Assembly: GCA_017435305.1 (NCBI GenBank)
Contig: JAFSFH010000005.1
Span: 1-60,114, forward strand
DNA length: 60,114 nucleotides
Source of the DNA: Clostridia bacterium
Lineage (GTDB): Bacteria; Bacillota_A; Clostridia; Oscillospirales; Acutalibacteraceae
Reading direction: 5' to 3'
Shown in pieces: positions 43,431 to 51,856 of the stretch (position 1 is its first letter; the number at the start of each line of letters is the position of its first letter). Below the pieces are notes generated by a model. It was not told where the DNA came from. It ran no database searches and saw only the letters and a program-made list of their open reading frames with translations. The position numbers were made by a program, and so were the translations under genes.

Positions 43431-44492
43431 ATGCAAATCTCTATCACCAAAACCACCAATCCGGCGGCGAAACCCGCGCCGGACACCTTGGGCTTCGGTA
43501 AGATTTTTACCGACCACATGTTTTTGATGGACTGGACCGAGGGTGTGGGCTGGCACGATGCCCGCATTGTGCCCTTCGGCCCCTTGTCCATCCATCCCGC
43601 CTCCACCGTTCTGCACTACGGCTCCGAGATCTTCGAGGGTCTCAAGGCTTACCGCCGTGCGGACGGTCAGGTGCAGTTATTCCGTCCCATTGAGAATATC
43701 CGTCGGATGAACAACTCTGCCGAGCGTATGTGCCTGCCGCCAATCCCCGAAGATATGGCATTGGAAGCGCTTACAGAGTTTGTCAAGGTGGAGCAGGACT
43801 GGACCCCCTCTGCCCCCGGTACCTCTCTGTACCTGCGTCCCTTTATGTTTGGTAACGATGAGTCCCTGGGCGTCCACGCGGTGCACAACGCCACCTACGC
43901 CATCATCGCTTCTCCGGTGGGTTCCTACTACAAAGAGGGCATTAACCCCGTCAAGATTATGATTGAGACCGAGGACGTGCGCGCGGTGCGCGGCGGCACC
44001 GGTGAGGCCAAGTGCGGCGGCAACTACGCCGCCTCCAACCGCGCCGGCAAGCGAGCGGAGGAAAAGGGCTATTCTCAGGTGCTGTGGCTGGACGGTGTCC
44101 ACCGCAAGTACATCGAGGAAGTGGGCGCCATGAACGTGATGTTCAAGATTAAGGGTGAGATCGTCACCCCAGCGCTGTCCGGCTCCATCCTGCCCGGCAT
44201 CACCCGCAAGTCCATCATTGAGGTGCTGAAAGACAAGGGCTACACCGTGTCCGAGCGCCTGTTGTCCATTGAGGAGCTGACCGCCGCCATGGCAGACGGC
44301 ACCCTGGAGGAGGCGTGGGGGTGCGGCACCGCTGCCGTGGTGTCGCCCATCGGCGAGCTGGCCTACGACGGCGAGAAATACCCCGTCAACGGCGGCGAGA
44401 TCGGCCCCGTGACCCAGATGTTGTACGACACCCTCACCGGCATCCAGTGGGGCAAGACCCCCGACCCCTACGGCTGGACCGTACAGTTGTAA
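43431..44492 (+). CDS. ilvE: Branched-chain amino-acid aminotransferase
   Basis: This 353-residue PLP enzyme of fold type IV moves an amino group between glutamate and 2-oxoacids to give Leu, Ile or Val. It has HYGSEIFEGLKAY at about residue 60, YLRPFMF, the catalytic Lys in GEAKCGGNYAAS near residue 190 and WGCGTAAVVSP near the C-terminus. ATG 43431 has AAGGAG nine bases upstream, and an earlier start at 43401 overlaps vorC. As last gene of the cluster it converts the 2-oxoacids made or used by Vor. Confidence 0.95.
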   Translation: MQISITKTTNPAAKPAPDTLGFGKIFTDHMFLMDWTEGVGWHDARIVPFGPLSIHPASTVLHYGSEIFEGLKAYRRADGQVQLFRPIENIRRMNNSAERMCLPPIPEDMALEALTEFVKVEQDWTPSAPGTSLYLRPFMFGNDESLGVHAVHNATYAIIASPVGSYYKEGINPVKIMIETEDVRAVRGGTGEAKCGGNYAASNRAGKRAEEKGYSQVLWLDGVHRKYIEEVGAMNVMFKIKGEIVTPALSGSILPGITRKSIIEVLKDKGYTVSERLLSIEELTAAMADGTLEEAWGCGTAAVVSPIGELAYDGEKYPVNGGEIGPVTQMLYDTLTGIQWGKTPDPYGWTVQL

Positions 44493-44502
44493 TTGGTGCG
44501 AT

Positions 44503-44540
44503 AAAGGCTCACAAGGCAGTTGCCTTGTGAGCCTTTTTTG
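44503..44540 (+). terminator. Terminator of the vor-ilvE cluster
   Basis: AAAGGCTCACAAGGCA/TGCCTTGTGAGCCTTT stem with T-run. Confidence 0.93.
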
Positions 44541-44559
44541 CGTAGTAGGATAGAGCAAA

Positions 44560-44772
44560 GGCCCCCTTGTGCAAAGGGGGCTGTCAGCCGTTAGGCTGAC
44601 TGGGGGATTGTTAATTGACAAAACGTGTGTGTAGTTGACAATCCCTCCGACCTCGCTATCGCTCGGCCACCTCCCTTTACACAAGGGAGGCTTCGGGCGG
44701 ATGGTATCCGCCCCTACGGTCACGCACCTGCTTTGCATAGGCGCTGTAGGGGCGGCAATCTGCCGCCCGCGC
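44560..44772. repeat. Intergenic repeat block
   Basis: Head-to-head copies (GGCCCCCTTGTGCAAAGGGGGC...GGGGGATTGT and ACAATCCCTCCG...CACAAGGGAGGC) are followed by a GGGCGGAT/ATCCGCCC unit and a GTAGGGGCGGCA/TGCCGCCC unit. No gene is visible. Confidence 0.8.
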
Positions 44773-44776
44773 CTAC

Positions 44777-44805
44777 TTGAATCTGTCTGATATTTGTGAT
44801 ACAAT
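44777..44805 (+). promoter_or_regulatory. Promoter of the GyrI-like gene
   Basis: TTGAAT (44777-44782), 17 bp, TACAAT (44800-44805). Confidence 0.75.
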
Positions 44806-44835
44806 TGGTTAAACAACAAAAGTTCGAGGTGTTCT

Positions 44836-45300
44836 ATGAAAATGGAAAAGCGCATAAAAGATACGTTCGTTGTCATCGGCAAAGAGGGTTCTACCCTGGA
44901 CGGTCAGGGCTTTATCCAAAAATTATGGGAGGATGCCAACGCTCATTTTGGCGAAGTACAGCCGTTAGCAAAAAAAGACGAAAATGGCAACCTGATTGGA
45001 ATTTGGGGTGCGATGTCGGATTTCTCTCATTCCTACAAGCCGTGGGAGGATAATTTTACCAAGGGATTGTACCTTGCCGGTGTAGAATGCACCGACGATG
45101 CCCAAGCACCGGAGGGATGGACAAAATGGACGATTCCTAGTTATGAGTATCTCTGTGTTGAGGTGGACAGCGAAAATGTTTTTTCAGATACGCTGGACTA
45201 TATGAACCAAAACGGCATCGCTTTGGTGGGCGCCGTCCACGATTTTACTTGCCCGTCTAATGGGAAGAACTATATGTATTTTCCTATAAGAACCCCTTGA
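44836..45300 (+). CDS. GyrI-like/effector-binding domain protein
   Basis: This 154-residue protein looks like a stand-alone GyrI-like (SOUL/BmrR-C) domain. It has FVVIGKEGSTL near the N-terminus, GIWGAMSDFS, a YLAGVEC strand and WTIPSYEYLCVEV, and it ends in YFPIR. Such domains bind hydrophobic ligands or cyclic-dinucleotide-like compounds and may act alone. No DNA-binding domain is present. GAGGTG precedes the ATG. Its stop codon lies inside the -35 box of the T-box 3 promoter. Confidence 0.8.
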   Translation: MKMEKRIKDTFVVIGKEGSTLDGQGFIQKLWEDANAHFGEVQPLAKKDENGNLIGIWGAMSDFSHSYKPWEDNFTKGLYLAGVECTDDAQAPEGWTKWTIPSYEYLCVEVDSENVFSDTLDYMNQNGIALVGAVHDFTCPSNGKNYMYFPIRTP

Positions 45301-45325
45301 CAAACCCATTTCACGGTGTTATAAT
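45297..45325 (+). promoter_or_regulatory. Promoter of T-box unit 3
   Basis: TTGACA (45297-45302), 17 bp, TATAAT (45320-45325): a full consensus match overlapping the stop codon of the preceding gene. Confidence 0.9.
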
Positions 45326-45331
45326 CCCTTT

Positions 45332-45616
45332 AACACTTTAACTTGTGAAATGCGTTGACGGAGAATTTCCCGTTCACCCGACCGTTTGCAGAGAGTCGCC
45401 GTTGCTGTGAGGGCGATACGGTCCGAATGGGATTCTGGCTCCTGAGCAGAGTGCCCCAACCCGTTTGGCAGTAGGGCATTACGGCTTGCCCCGTTACCAT
45501 GGCAGGAGGCTTGTTGGAGCCTTGCAGAGTGACCGCGTATGCGGTAATTAGGGTGGTACCACGGAAACCATTTCGTCCCTAAGGCATATTGATGCCTTGG
45601 GGCTTTATTATTTTTG
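45332..45616 (+). promoter_or_regulatory. T-box leader 3 (specifier reads CTG, leucine)
   Basis: GCGTTGACGGAG base, GCAGAGAG, then CTCCTGAGC, the T-box TTAGGGTGGTACCACGG (about 45548-45564) and terminator GTCCCTAAGGCAT/ATGCCTTGGGGC with T-rich tail. The triplet one base upstream of CTCC is CTG (45435-45437), leucine. Its sequence differs more from leaders 1 and 2 than those do from each other. Confidence 0.92.
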
Positions 45617-45652
45617 GCGTGCCAACACGCGCACACAGAGGAGAGAGTTTGT

Positions 45653-47017
45653 ATGAAACACATCCGCATCGCCGACACGACCCTGTGTCAGGGCAACTAC
45701 ACCTTTAAGGAAAAGATCGAGATCGCCCGCCAGCTGGAAAAGCTGGGGGTGGACGTCATTGAGCTGCCCGCCATCACCGAGGTGCGCTCCGACACCCTGC
45801 TGGTGCGCACCATGGCCTCCTTTGTGAAGAACGCCACCCTGTCGGTGGCGGCGGGGGTCACCGCCGAGAGCGTTCAGCTGGCGGCGGCGGCTCTGGAGGG
45901 GGCGACCAAGCCCCAGATCCGCATCCAGTTGCCCGTCTCTCCCGTGGGGATGGAGTATACTTGTCATAAAAAACCCGATAAGATGCTGGCTTGGATCTCC
46001 GAGATCGTTGCCGCCGCCAAGGAAAAGGACGTGGCGGTGGAATTCTGCGCCGTGGACGCCACCCGTGCCGACGACGGCTATCTGCAGGCGGCCATCGATG
46101 CCGCCACCGCGGCAGGAGCGGACTCCGTATCGGTATGGGATTCCACCGGCGGCCGTCTGCCGGACGATTTCGCCGCCTTTGTGGGCGGTGTCGGCACCGA
46201 TCTGCCCCTGGGTGTTGCCTGCGATAACCAAAACGGTCTGGCCGCCGCCTCTGCCATTTTGGCGGTGCAGGCAGGCGCCGACTGCGTTAAGACTGCCGTT
46301 GGCGGCGACATCACCGACCTGGTGACCTTTGCTACCATGTGTAAGAATTGCGGCGACAGCTACGGCTTTGCCACCGGTATTCGCTATACCGAGATGGGTC
46401 GTATTGCGGGGCAGATCGCCTGGATCACCGATCCCGCCCGCCACGAAAAGCCGGCGGGCGTCACCGCCGCCACCCCTGAGGACGTGCGTCTGGACGCCAA
46501 GGACGACTGCCAAGCGGTGGCCGCCGCGGTGGCGCGGCTGGGCTACGACCTGTCCGAGGAGGATTCCGCCCGCGTCTACGAGGAGTTCTGCCGCGTGGCG
46601 GAGAAAAAGGCTGTCACCGCCAAGGATCTGGAGGCCATCGTGGCCAACGTGGCCATGCAGGTGCCGGACGCCTATCAGCTGGTCAGCTACGTCATCAATA
46701 GCGGCAACATCATCTCCGCCTCCGCCCAGATCACTCTGGAGCGGGACGGCAAATCTCTCCAGAGCGTGTCCATCGGCGACGGTCCCATCGATGCCGCATT
46801 CAAGGCCATTGACCAGATCATCGGTCACCACTATGAACTGGACGATTTCCAGATCCAGGCGGTCACCGAGGGTAAAGAGGCGGTGGGTCAGGCGCTGGTC
46901 AAGCTTCGTGACCGGGGTCGTCTGTATTCCGGCACCGGTATCTCCACCGACATTCTGGGCGCGTCTCTGCGGGCGTATCTCAATGCGGTCAACAAGATCA
47001 TCTACGAGGAGGGTTAA
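45653..47017 (+). CDS. LeuA/HMGL-like protein lacking canonical metal ligands, with intact LeuA allosteric domain
   Basis: This 454-residue protein has a DRE-TIM barrel (residues about 1-300) followed by a LeuA dimer/regulatory domain (about 350-450: GDGPIDAAFKAI, STDILGASLRAYLNA). In isopropylmalate synthase the barrel begins DTTLRDGE and carries a HCHND metal site. Here these read DTTLCQGN and ACDNQ, so the catalytic Arg, the metal-binding Asp and both His are replaced. It may be a pseudoenzyme, a leucine sensor, or an altered enzyme. The Leu-type T-box links it to leucine. ATG 45653 after GGAGAGAG; an earlier frame-start at 45614 is rejected. Confidence 0.78.
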   Translation: MKHIRIADTTLCQGNYTFKEKIEIARQLEKLGVDVIELPAITEVRSDTLLVRTMASFVKNATLSVAAGVTAESVQLAAAALEGATKPQIRIQLPVSPVGMEYTCHKKPDKMLAWISEIVAAAKEKDVAVEFCAVDATRADDGYLQAAIDAATAAGADSVSVWDSTGGRLPDDFAAFVGGVGTDLPLGVACDNQNGLAAASAILAVQAGADCVKTAVGGDITDLVTFATMCKNCGDSYGFATGIRYTEMGRIAGQIAWITDPARHEKPAGVTAATPEDVRLDAKDDCQAVAAAVARLGYDLSEEDSARVYEEFCRVAEKKAVTAKDLEAIVANVAMQVPDAYQLVSYVINSGNIISASAQITLERDGKSLQSVSIGDGPIDAAFKAIDQIIGHHYELDDFQIQAVTEGKEAVGQALVKLRDRGRLYSGTGISTDILGASLRAYLNAVNKIIYEEG

Positions 47018-47020
47018 TCC

Positions 47021-49531
47021 GTGAAGCTCTCGTTTTCTACCAAGGGGTGGCATACCCCGAATTTTGAGCAGTTTTGCGACGTGGCGAAGGATCTGCGCTT
47101 TCAGGGCATCGAACTGCACAATATCTACAACCGCCTGTTCACCGATAAGGACGGCGCTTTTCACGATTACGCCGCCGCGGCTACCCGCCGTCGGCTGTTC
47201 GAAAAGGGTCTGGACATCCCCTGCATTGACACGGTGTGCAACGCCGCCGACGGCCCCACCGAGCGGGCGGTGGAGGAGATCACCCGCTGCGTGGAGATTG
47301 CCGCTAACCTGTCCATTCCCTGCGTGCGGCTGAAGGCCGCCGCCGCCGAGGATGCGGACGCCGCTGTACAGCGGGTATCCGATCTGGTGGAGCGGATGCT
47401 GCCCACCGCCGAGGAGCAGGGGGTCATCCTCATCATCGAGACCTCCGGTCTGTTTGCGGATACGGCGGTGCTCCGTGACCTGCTGGACAGCTTTGCCTGC
47501 GATCACGTGGCGGCGCTGTGGCATTGGTCTGCCGCCTATTTTGCCGGCGGTGAAAGCCCGGAGCAGGTCATTAAGAATCTGGGCGCCTACGTCCACCACG
47601 TCCACGTCAGCGACGCTACGTGCAAGGACGGTCGGTTGGAATACTGCCTGATGGGGGAGGGCGACCTGCCCATTAAGGAAATGATGCTGGCTCTGCGCTC
47701 GGTCAATTACGACGGCTATCTGTCCTTGGTATGGGACCCCGCTTGGTGTCCCGAGCTGGACGATATGGAGATCATTCTCACCCAGTTTGTCCACTATATG
47801 CGCCAGTTCGGCGATACCTCCCGCAACGAGAGCGCCCTGTACTGGAACCGTGCCCACACCGGCAAATACGTGTGGGAGAAGGATCGCCTCATTGATTGCA
47901 CCTTCTCCCAGGTGCTGGATCGGATGGTGGAGGAGTTCCCCGACCAGTACTGCTTCAAATACACCACCTTGGACTACACCCGCACCTATGTCCAGTTCCG
48001 TGACGACGTGGACGAGTGCGCCCGCGCCCTGATAGCGGCGGGCGTCAAGGCGGGCACCCACGTGGCGGTGTGGGCCTCCAACGTGCCCCAGTGGTACATC
48101 GCCTTCTGGGCAACGGTGAAGCTGGGCGCCGTGCTGGTGACGGTGAACACCGCCTACAAGATTCACGAGATCGAATACCTCTTACGCCAGTCGGACAGCC
48201 ACACTCTCATTATGACCGAGGGTGCCAAGGACTGCCATTACGGCGAGATCGTGGCTGAACTCTGCCCCGAGCTGGCCACCCATAAGGCGGGTCAACCCCT
48301 CCACGCCAAGCGCCTGCCCTTCCTGCGCAACGTGGTGACGGTGGGCTATCGCCAGACGGGCTGTCTGGAATGGAACGAGTTTATGGAGCGGGCGTCCCAG
48401 ACCCCCCTGTCCGAGGTGCATCGGATGGCGGCGCTGGTGAATAAGGACGACGTGTGCAATATGCAGTACACCTCCGGCACCACCGGCTTCCCCAAGGGCG
48501 TTATGCTGACCCACTACAACGTGGTGAACAACGGCAAATACATCGGCGACCATATGGAATTGTCCACCGCCGACCGCATGATGATTCAGGTGCCTATGTT
48601 CCACTGCTTCGGTATGGTGCTGAGTATGACCGCCAGTATGACCCACGGCACGACTATGCTGCCGTTGCCGTATTTCTCCCCAAAGCCGGCGCTGGCCTGC
48701 GTTCACAACGAGCACATCACCGCCTTTAACGGCGTGCCGACCATGTTTATCGCTATGATGCAGCACCCCGACTTTGAAAAGACGGATTTCTCCTATATGC
48801 GCATCGGCATTATGGCGGGCTCCAACTGCCCCGCCGACCTGATGAAGGAGGCTGCCAACGGACGGATGGGGATGCGGGAGATCGTGTCGGTATACGGTCA
48901 GACCGAGGCGTCCCCCGGCTGTACCATGAGCAGCTACTACGACTCCCTAGAGGTGCGCACCGAGACGGTGGGCAGCGCCTTTGCCAACGTGGAGTGTAAG
49001 GTCATCGACCCCGAAACGGGGGAGGATTGCCCCGACGGGGTCAACGGCGAGTTCGTGGCCCGCGGCTATAACATAATGAAGGGCTATTACAAGATGCCCG
49101 CCGCCACCGCCGAGACCATCGACGCCGACGGCTGGCTGCACACGGGTGACCTGGCCTGCCGCCGTCCCGACGGCAACTATCTCATCACCGGTCGACTGAA
49201 GGATATGATCATCCGCGGCGGAGAGAACATTTACCCCAAGGAGATCGAGGAGTTTATCTACACCTGCCCCAAGGTGCGTGACGTGCAGGTCATCGGCGTG
49301 CCGGATGAGCGGTACGGCGAGGAGATTATGGCCTGTGTTATCCTTAAGGACGGCGAGCAGATGACCGAGGCTGAGATGACCGCCTATATTGCCGCCCATA
49401 TGGCACGGCATAAGGTGCCCCGCTACGTGCGCTTTGTGGAGAAATTCCCTATGAACGCCGCCGGCAAAATCCTCAAGTACAAGATGCGGGAAGAGGCCGA
49501 GGAATGGATCAAAGCAGGTGAGCCTAAATGA
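47021..49531 (+). CDS. TIM-barrel sugar-isomerase-like + acyl-CoA ligase fusion
   Basis: The 836-residue protein has an N-terminal xylose-isomerase-like TIM barrel (residues about 1-265; FQGIELHNIY, ILIIETSG, HHVHVSD) fused to a FadD-like AMP-forming acyl-CoA ligase (TSGTTGFPKGVML near residue 485, YGQTEASP, HTGDLACRRPDGNY and the catalytic Lys in AAGKILKYK). The second half is a different branch from the two HTH-cupin ligases, closer to medium/long-chain ligases. What the barrel does is unknown. Start is GTG 47021 with GGAGGG upstream, three bases after the previous stop. Confidence 0.82.
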   Translation: MKLSFSTKGWHTPNFEQFCDVAKDLRFQGIELHNIYNRLFTDKDGAFHDYAAAATRRRLFEKGLDIPCIDTVCNAADGPTERAVEEITRCVEIAANLSIPCVRLKAAAAEDADAAVQRVSDLVERMLPTAEEQGVILIIETSGLFADTAVLRDLLDSFACDHVAALWHWSAAYFAGGESPEQVIKNLGAYVHHVHVSDATCKDGRLEYCLMGEGDLPIKEMMLALRSVNYDGYLSLVWDPAWCPELDDMEIILTQFVHYMRQFGDTSRNESALYWNRAHTGKYVWEKDRLIDCTFSQVLDRMVEEFPDQYCFKYTTLDYTRTYVQFRDDVDECARALIAAGVKAGTHVAVWASNVPQWYIAFWATVKLGAVLVTVNTAYKIHEIEYLLRQSDSHTLIMTEGAKDCHYGEIVAELCPELATHKAGQPLHAKRLPFLRNVVTVGYRQTGCLEWNEFMERASQTPLSEVHRMAALVNKDDVCNMQYTSGTTGFPKGVMLTHYNVVNNGKYIGDHMELSTADRMMIQVPMFHCFGMVLSMTASMTHGTTMLPLPYFSPKPALACVHNEHITAFNGVPTMFIAMMQHPDFEKTDFSYMRIGIMAGSNCPADLMKEAANGRMGMREIVSVYGQTEASPGCTMSSYYDSLEVRTETVGSAFANVECKVIDPETGEDCPDGVNGEFVARGYNIMKGYYKMPAATAETIDADGWLHTGDLACRRPDGNYLITGRLKDMIIRGGENIYPKEIEEFIYTCPKVRDVQVIGVPDERYGEEIMACVILKDGEQMTEAEMTAYIAAHMARHKVPRYVRFVEKFPMNAAGKILKYKMREEAEEWIKAGEPK

Positions 49532-50331
49532 TCGGACAGTATAGAGTAATCGACGCCCATTGTCACGTGTATCCCGCCGCCATCGCCCCGAAGGCGGTGG
49601 GGGGAACCGACGCCTTTTACGGCGTCACCTCTGCCCACGACGGCACGGTGGACACCCTCATTGAAAAAGAGATGTCGGTGGGCGTGGACCATTGCATCAT
49701 CCAGTCGGTGGCCACCACCCCCAAGCAGGTGAAGAGCATTAACGAGTTTATTGCCCGCACCGTGGCCGAGGGGGAGGGGCGGTTCACCGGACTGGGTACC
49801 CTCCACCCCGACAGCACCGACCTGAAAGGGGACGTGGCGCATATTCTGGAGCTGGGTCTGCGGGGCGTTAAGCTCCACCCCGACATTCAGGCGTTCAAGA
49901 TCGACGACTATCGCTGCCTGAAGATCTATGAGCTGTGCGAAGAGCACCATCTGCCGGTGCTCTTACACACCGGCGACGATCGGTACGATTATTCCAACCC
50001 CAACCGCCTGTTGCCGGTGCTGGAGATCTATAAGGACTTGACCTTTATCGGCGCCCACCTGGCGGGGTATTCCATCTGGGAGGAGGCCTGCGATAAGCTG
50101 GGTCACGCTCCCAATTTGTACGTAGATTGTTCCTCCTCTTTCTTCCGCCTGTCCACGGAAAAGGCGGAGGAGCTGATGCGCCGCTGGGGTGCGGAGCGGG
50201 TGCTGTTCGGCACCGACTATCCTATGTGGGATGCCCAAAGGGAGTTGACAACCCTGTTGTCGATGCATTTCACCGAGGACGAGTTCCGCAAAATTCTGTG
50301 GGATAATGCCTACAACCTGTTCGTGAAATAG
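49528..50331 (+). CDS. Amidohydrolase-family protein
   Basis: This 267-residue protein of the amidohydrolase-2 (metal-dependent TIM barrel) family has IDAHCHVYP at the N-terminus, GVKLHPDIQAF near residue 113, VLLHTGDDR near residue 147, a GAHLAGYS strand and VLFGTDYPMWD near residue 230, giving candidate metal ligands. Family reactions include C-C hydrolysis, decarboxylation and lactone opening; the substrate here is unknown. The ATG overlaps the stop of the previous gene by four bases, so the two are coupled. No signal peptide. Confidence 0.85.
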   Translation: MIGQYRVIDAHCHVYPAAIAPKAVGGTDAFYGVTSAHDGTVDTLIEKEMSVGVDHCIIQSVATTPKQVKSINEFIARTVAEGEGRFTGLGTLHPDSTDLKGDVAHILELGLRGVKLHPDIQAFKIDDYRCLKIYELCEEHHLPVLLHTGDDRYDYSNPNRLLPVLEIYKDLTFIGAHLAGYSIWEEACDKLGHAPNLYVDCSSSFFRLSTEKAEELMRRWGAERVLFGTDYPMWDAQRELTTLLSMHFTEDEFRKILWDNAYNLFVK

Positions 50332-50339
50332 TAGAGTAG

Positions 50340-50396
50340 TCCCCTTGTCTCTCCCTTTGGGAGAGGTGTCACGCGAAGCGTGACGGAGAGGGTGCC
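50340..50396. repeat. Short palindromic repeat
   Basis: TCTCCCTTTGGGAGAGG with TCACGC/GCGTGA and ACGGAGAGGG: the CCTCCCT family in a variant form. Confidence 0.75.
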
Positions 50397-50430
50397 AAAA
50401 AAGCCGAGGCGTCAGCCTCGGCTTTTTTTA
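50397..50430. terminator. Terminator of T-box unit 3
   Basis: AAAAAGCCGAGGC-GTCA-GCCTCGGCTTTTT: intact version of the terminator split at 22.3 kb. Confidence 0.93.
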
Positions 50431-50509
50431 GCTTATTTACATTATTTAACCTTCCCCTTGAGGGAAAGGGGGACAGCCGAACGGCGGTGGAGGTTTTGTT
50501 TCAAAAACA

Positions 50510-51625
50510 CTATCGCGTGGCGGCGTGCCGTTGCAATTCTTCAACAATGTGCTTGAATTCCGCATCTTCCCGGATGAAATCGTAGATGCTGTCATTCATC
50601 TCATTCAACTGATGGAGAGAATTGTTTTCGTTATTGCCGTAAAAAATATTTTGGTATTTATAGCCGCGCACAATCAAACTTGTGTGGGTTTGTATTGCGT
50701 TGGGGTCTTCTTGGTCGTTGCGAATGGCTTGCTCTTTGGCAAGGGTCAAGTAGCAAATGGTTTCATCGCGGTCGTTTAGTCGGGCATAGAAACTGGCGAT
50801 ATTGAGATGATACTGCATCAAATACAAACTGTGCAAAGTGCCGTAATCTCCGTCTTCAAAGACGATGTTCAGAATCTCGATAGCCTTTTTATTGAGAGTA
50901 ATGGTTTCTTCCAGAGTGTATGGTCTTGATCCGTCATCTAGGGGTGCACAGTTACAAGTGATACCGAGAAGCGTTTGCTGAAGATGGAGGAGAAACGCCT
51001 GTTGCATACGCCGATACCGTTTGGTTTTATCGGAGATGGACACCAGCAGATTTTCACAGCATTGATGCGTGTGTGGCATAGTCTGAGCAAGTTCTTCTGC
51101 TTTTTCCGTCATATTCAGCTCTTTATACACATAGCAAAGTAATTGAGTAGCATCATAACGCAGTGCGGTATCTTTTGAATTAGTGAGGACGTCCTCCTCC
51201 AGTGCAACGATTTCACGAAACTGTGCTTGCCGCTTATCAGCGGATATGTTGTTGATTTCCGACGATAAACCGTATAATGCGAACGCCAATTCACTGGAAA
51301 GTGCGTGTGCCGACGGGTATTTGTGTAGGGCGTCACGCAGAATTCCGATACCTTTCAACCACAACCCCCTGGAGGTGTATTCACGGGCGGTGTCGATGAT
51401 TTTATTGATTTCTTTTTCCTTGCTGGAAATATCCACTTCCAAGAGATAGTCGGTGGTGACATCAAAATAATTGGCGATAGCAGGCAACAGAGAAATGTCC
51501 GGCAGGGCAGTGTTTGTTTCCCAACGACTAATTGCCTGTGGTGAAATGGATAGTACATCGGCCAGGTGCTCTTGTGTCAAATTGTTGTCAAGACGCAGTT
51601 TTTTAATGATAGTTCCAAAACTCAT
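50510..51625 (-). CDS. XRE-family regulator with C-terminal helical repeats
   Basis: This 371-residue protein has an N-terminal XRE helix-turn-helix (LTQEHLADVLSISPQAISRWE) and a long, mostly helical C-terminal region with TPR-like character (repeated Leu/Ala/Tyr spacing). Such regulators often sense peptides or partners. Composition is visibly more AT-rich and codon use less C-biased than most neighbours, so horizontal gain is possible. GGAG lies eight bases before the ATG. It is a single gene with no obvious target beside it. Confidence 0.85.
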   Translation of the reverse strand: MSFGTIIKKLRLDNNLTQEHLADVLSISPQAISRWETNTALPDISLLPAIANYFDVTTDYLLEVDISSKEKEINKIIDTAREYTSRGLWLKGIGILRDALHKYPSAHALSSELAFALYGLSSEINNISADKRQAQFREIVALEEDVLTNSKDTALRYDATQLLCYVYKELNMTEKAEELAQTMPHTHQCCENLLVSISDKTKRYRRMQQAFLLHLQQTLLGITCNCAPLDDGSRPYTLEETITLNKKAIEILNIVFEDGDYGTLHSLYLMQYHLNIASFYARLNDRDETICYLTLAKEQAIRNDQEDPNAIQTHTSLIVRGYKYQNIFYGNNENNSLHQLNEMNDSIYDFIREDAEFKHIVEELQRHAATR

Positions 51626-51671
51626 AATACAAACTCCATTCTGTAGATTCAGCCGATCGAACTGTAATTTA

Positions 51672-51700
51672 ATTATAGCGGATGCTTTAGAATAAGTCCA
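51672..51700 (-). promoter_or_regulatory. Probable promoter of the XRE gene
   Basis: Minus strand: TGGACT (51700-51695), 17 bp, TATAAT (51677-51672). Good -10, weak -35. Confidence 0.55.
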
Positions 51701-51737
51701 CCTCTCGCTAGTTGAGAAAAAATCAATTTTGAATTGA

Positions 51738-51820
51738 GCGGGCGGATGTGGGCATCCGCCCCTACAGTTTTACACCGAGGTTGGATAGAACTTGTAGGGG
51801 TCGATGCCACATCGACCCGC
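51738..51820. repeat. GGCGGAT/ATCCGCC and GTCGATG/CATCGAC repeats
   Basis: Two units of the GTAGGGG-type family separated by about 35 bases. Together with the following terminator they fill the gap between the XRE gene and plsC. Confidence 0.75.
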
Positions 51821-51854
51821 AAAAAAAGCCGAGGCGTCAGCCTCGGCTTTTTCA
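51821..51854. terminator. Terminator of the plsC-like gene
   Basis: AAAAAGCCGAGGC-GTCA-GCCTCGGCTTTTT, the same stem as at 50.4 kb. Confidence 0.93.
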
Positions 51855-51856
51855 CG

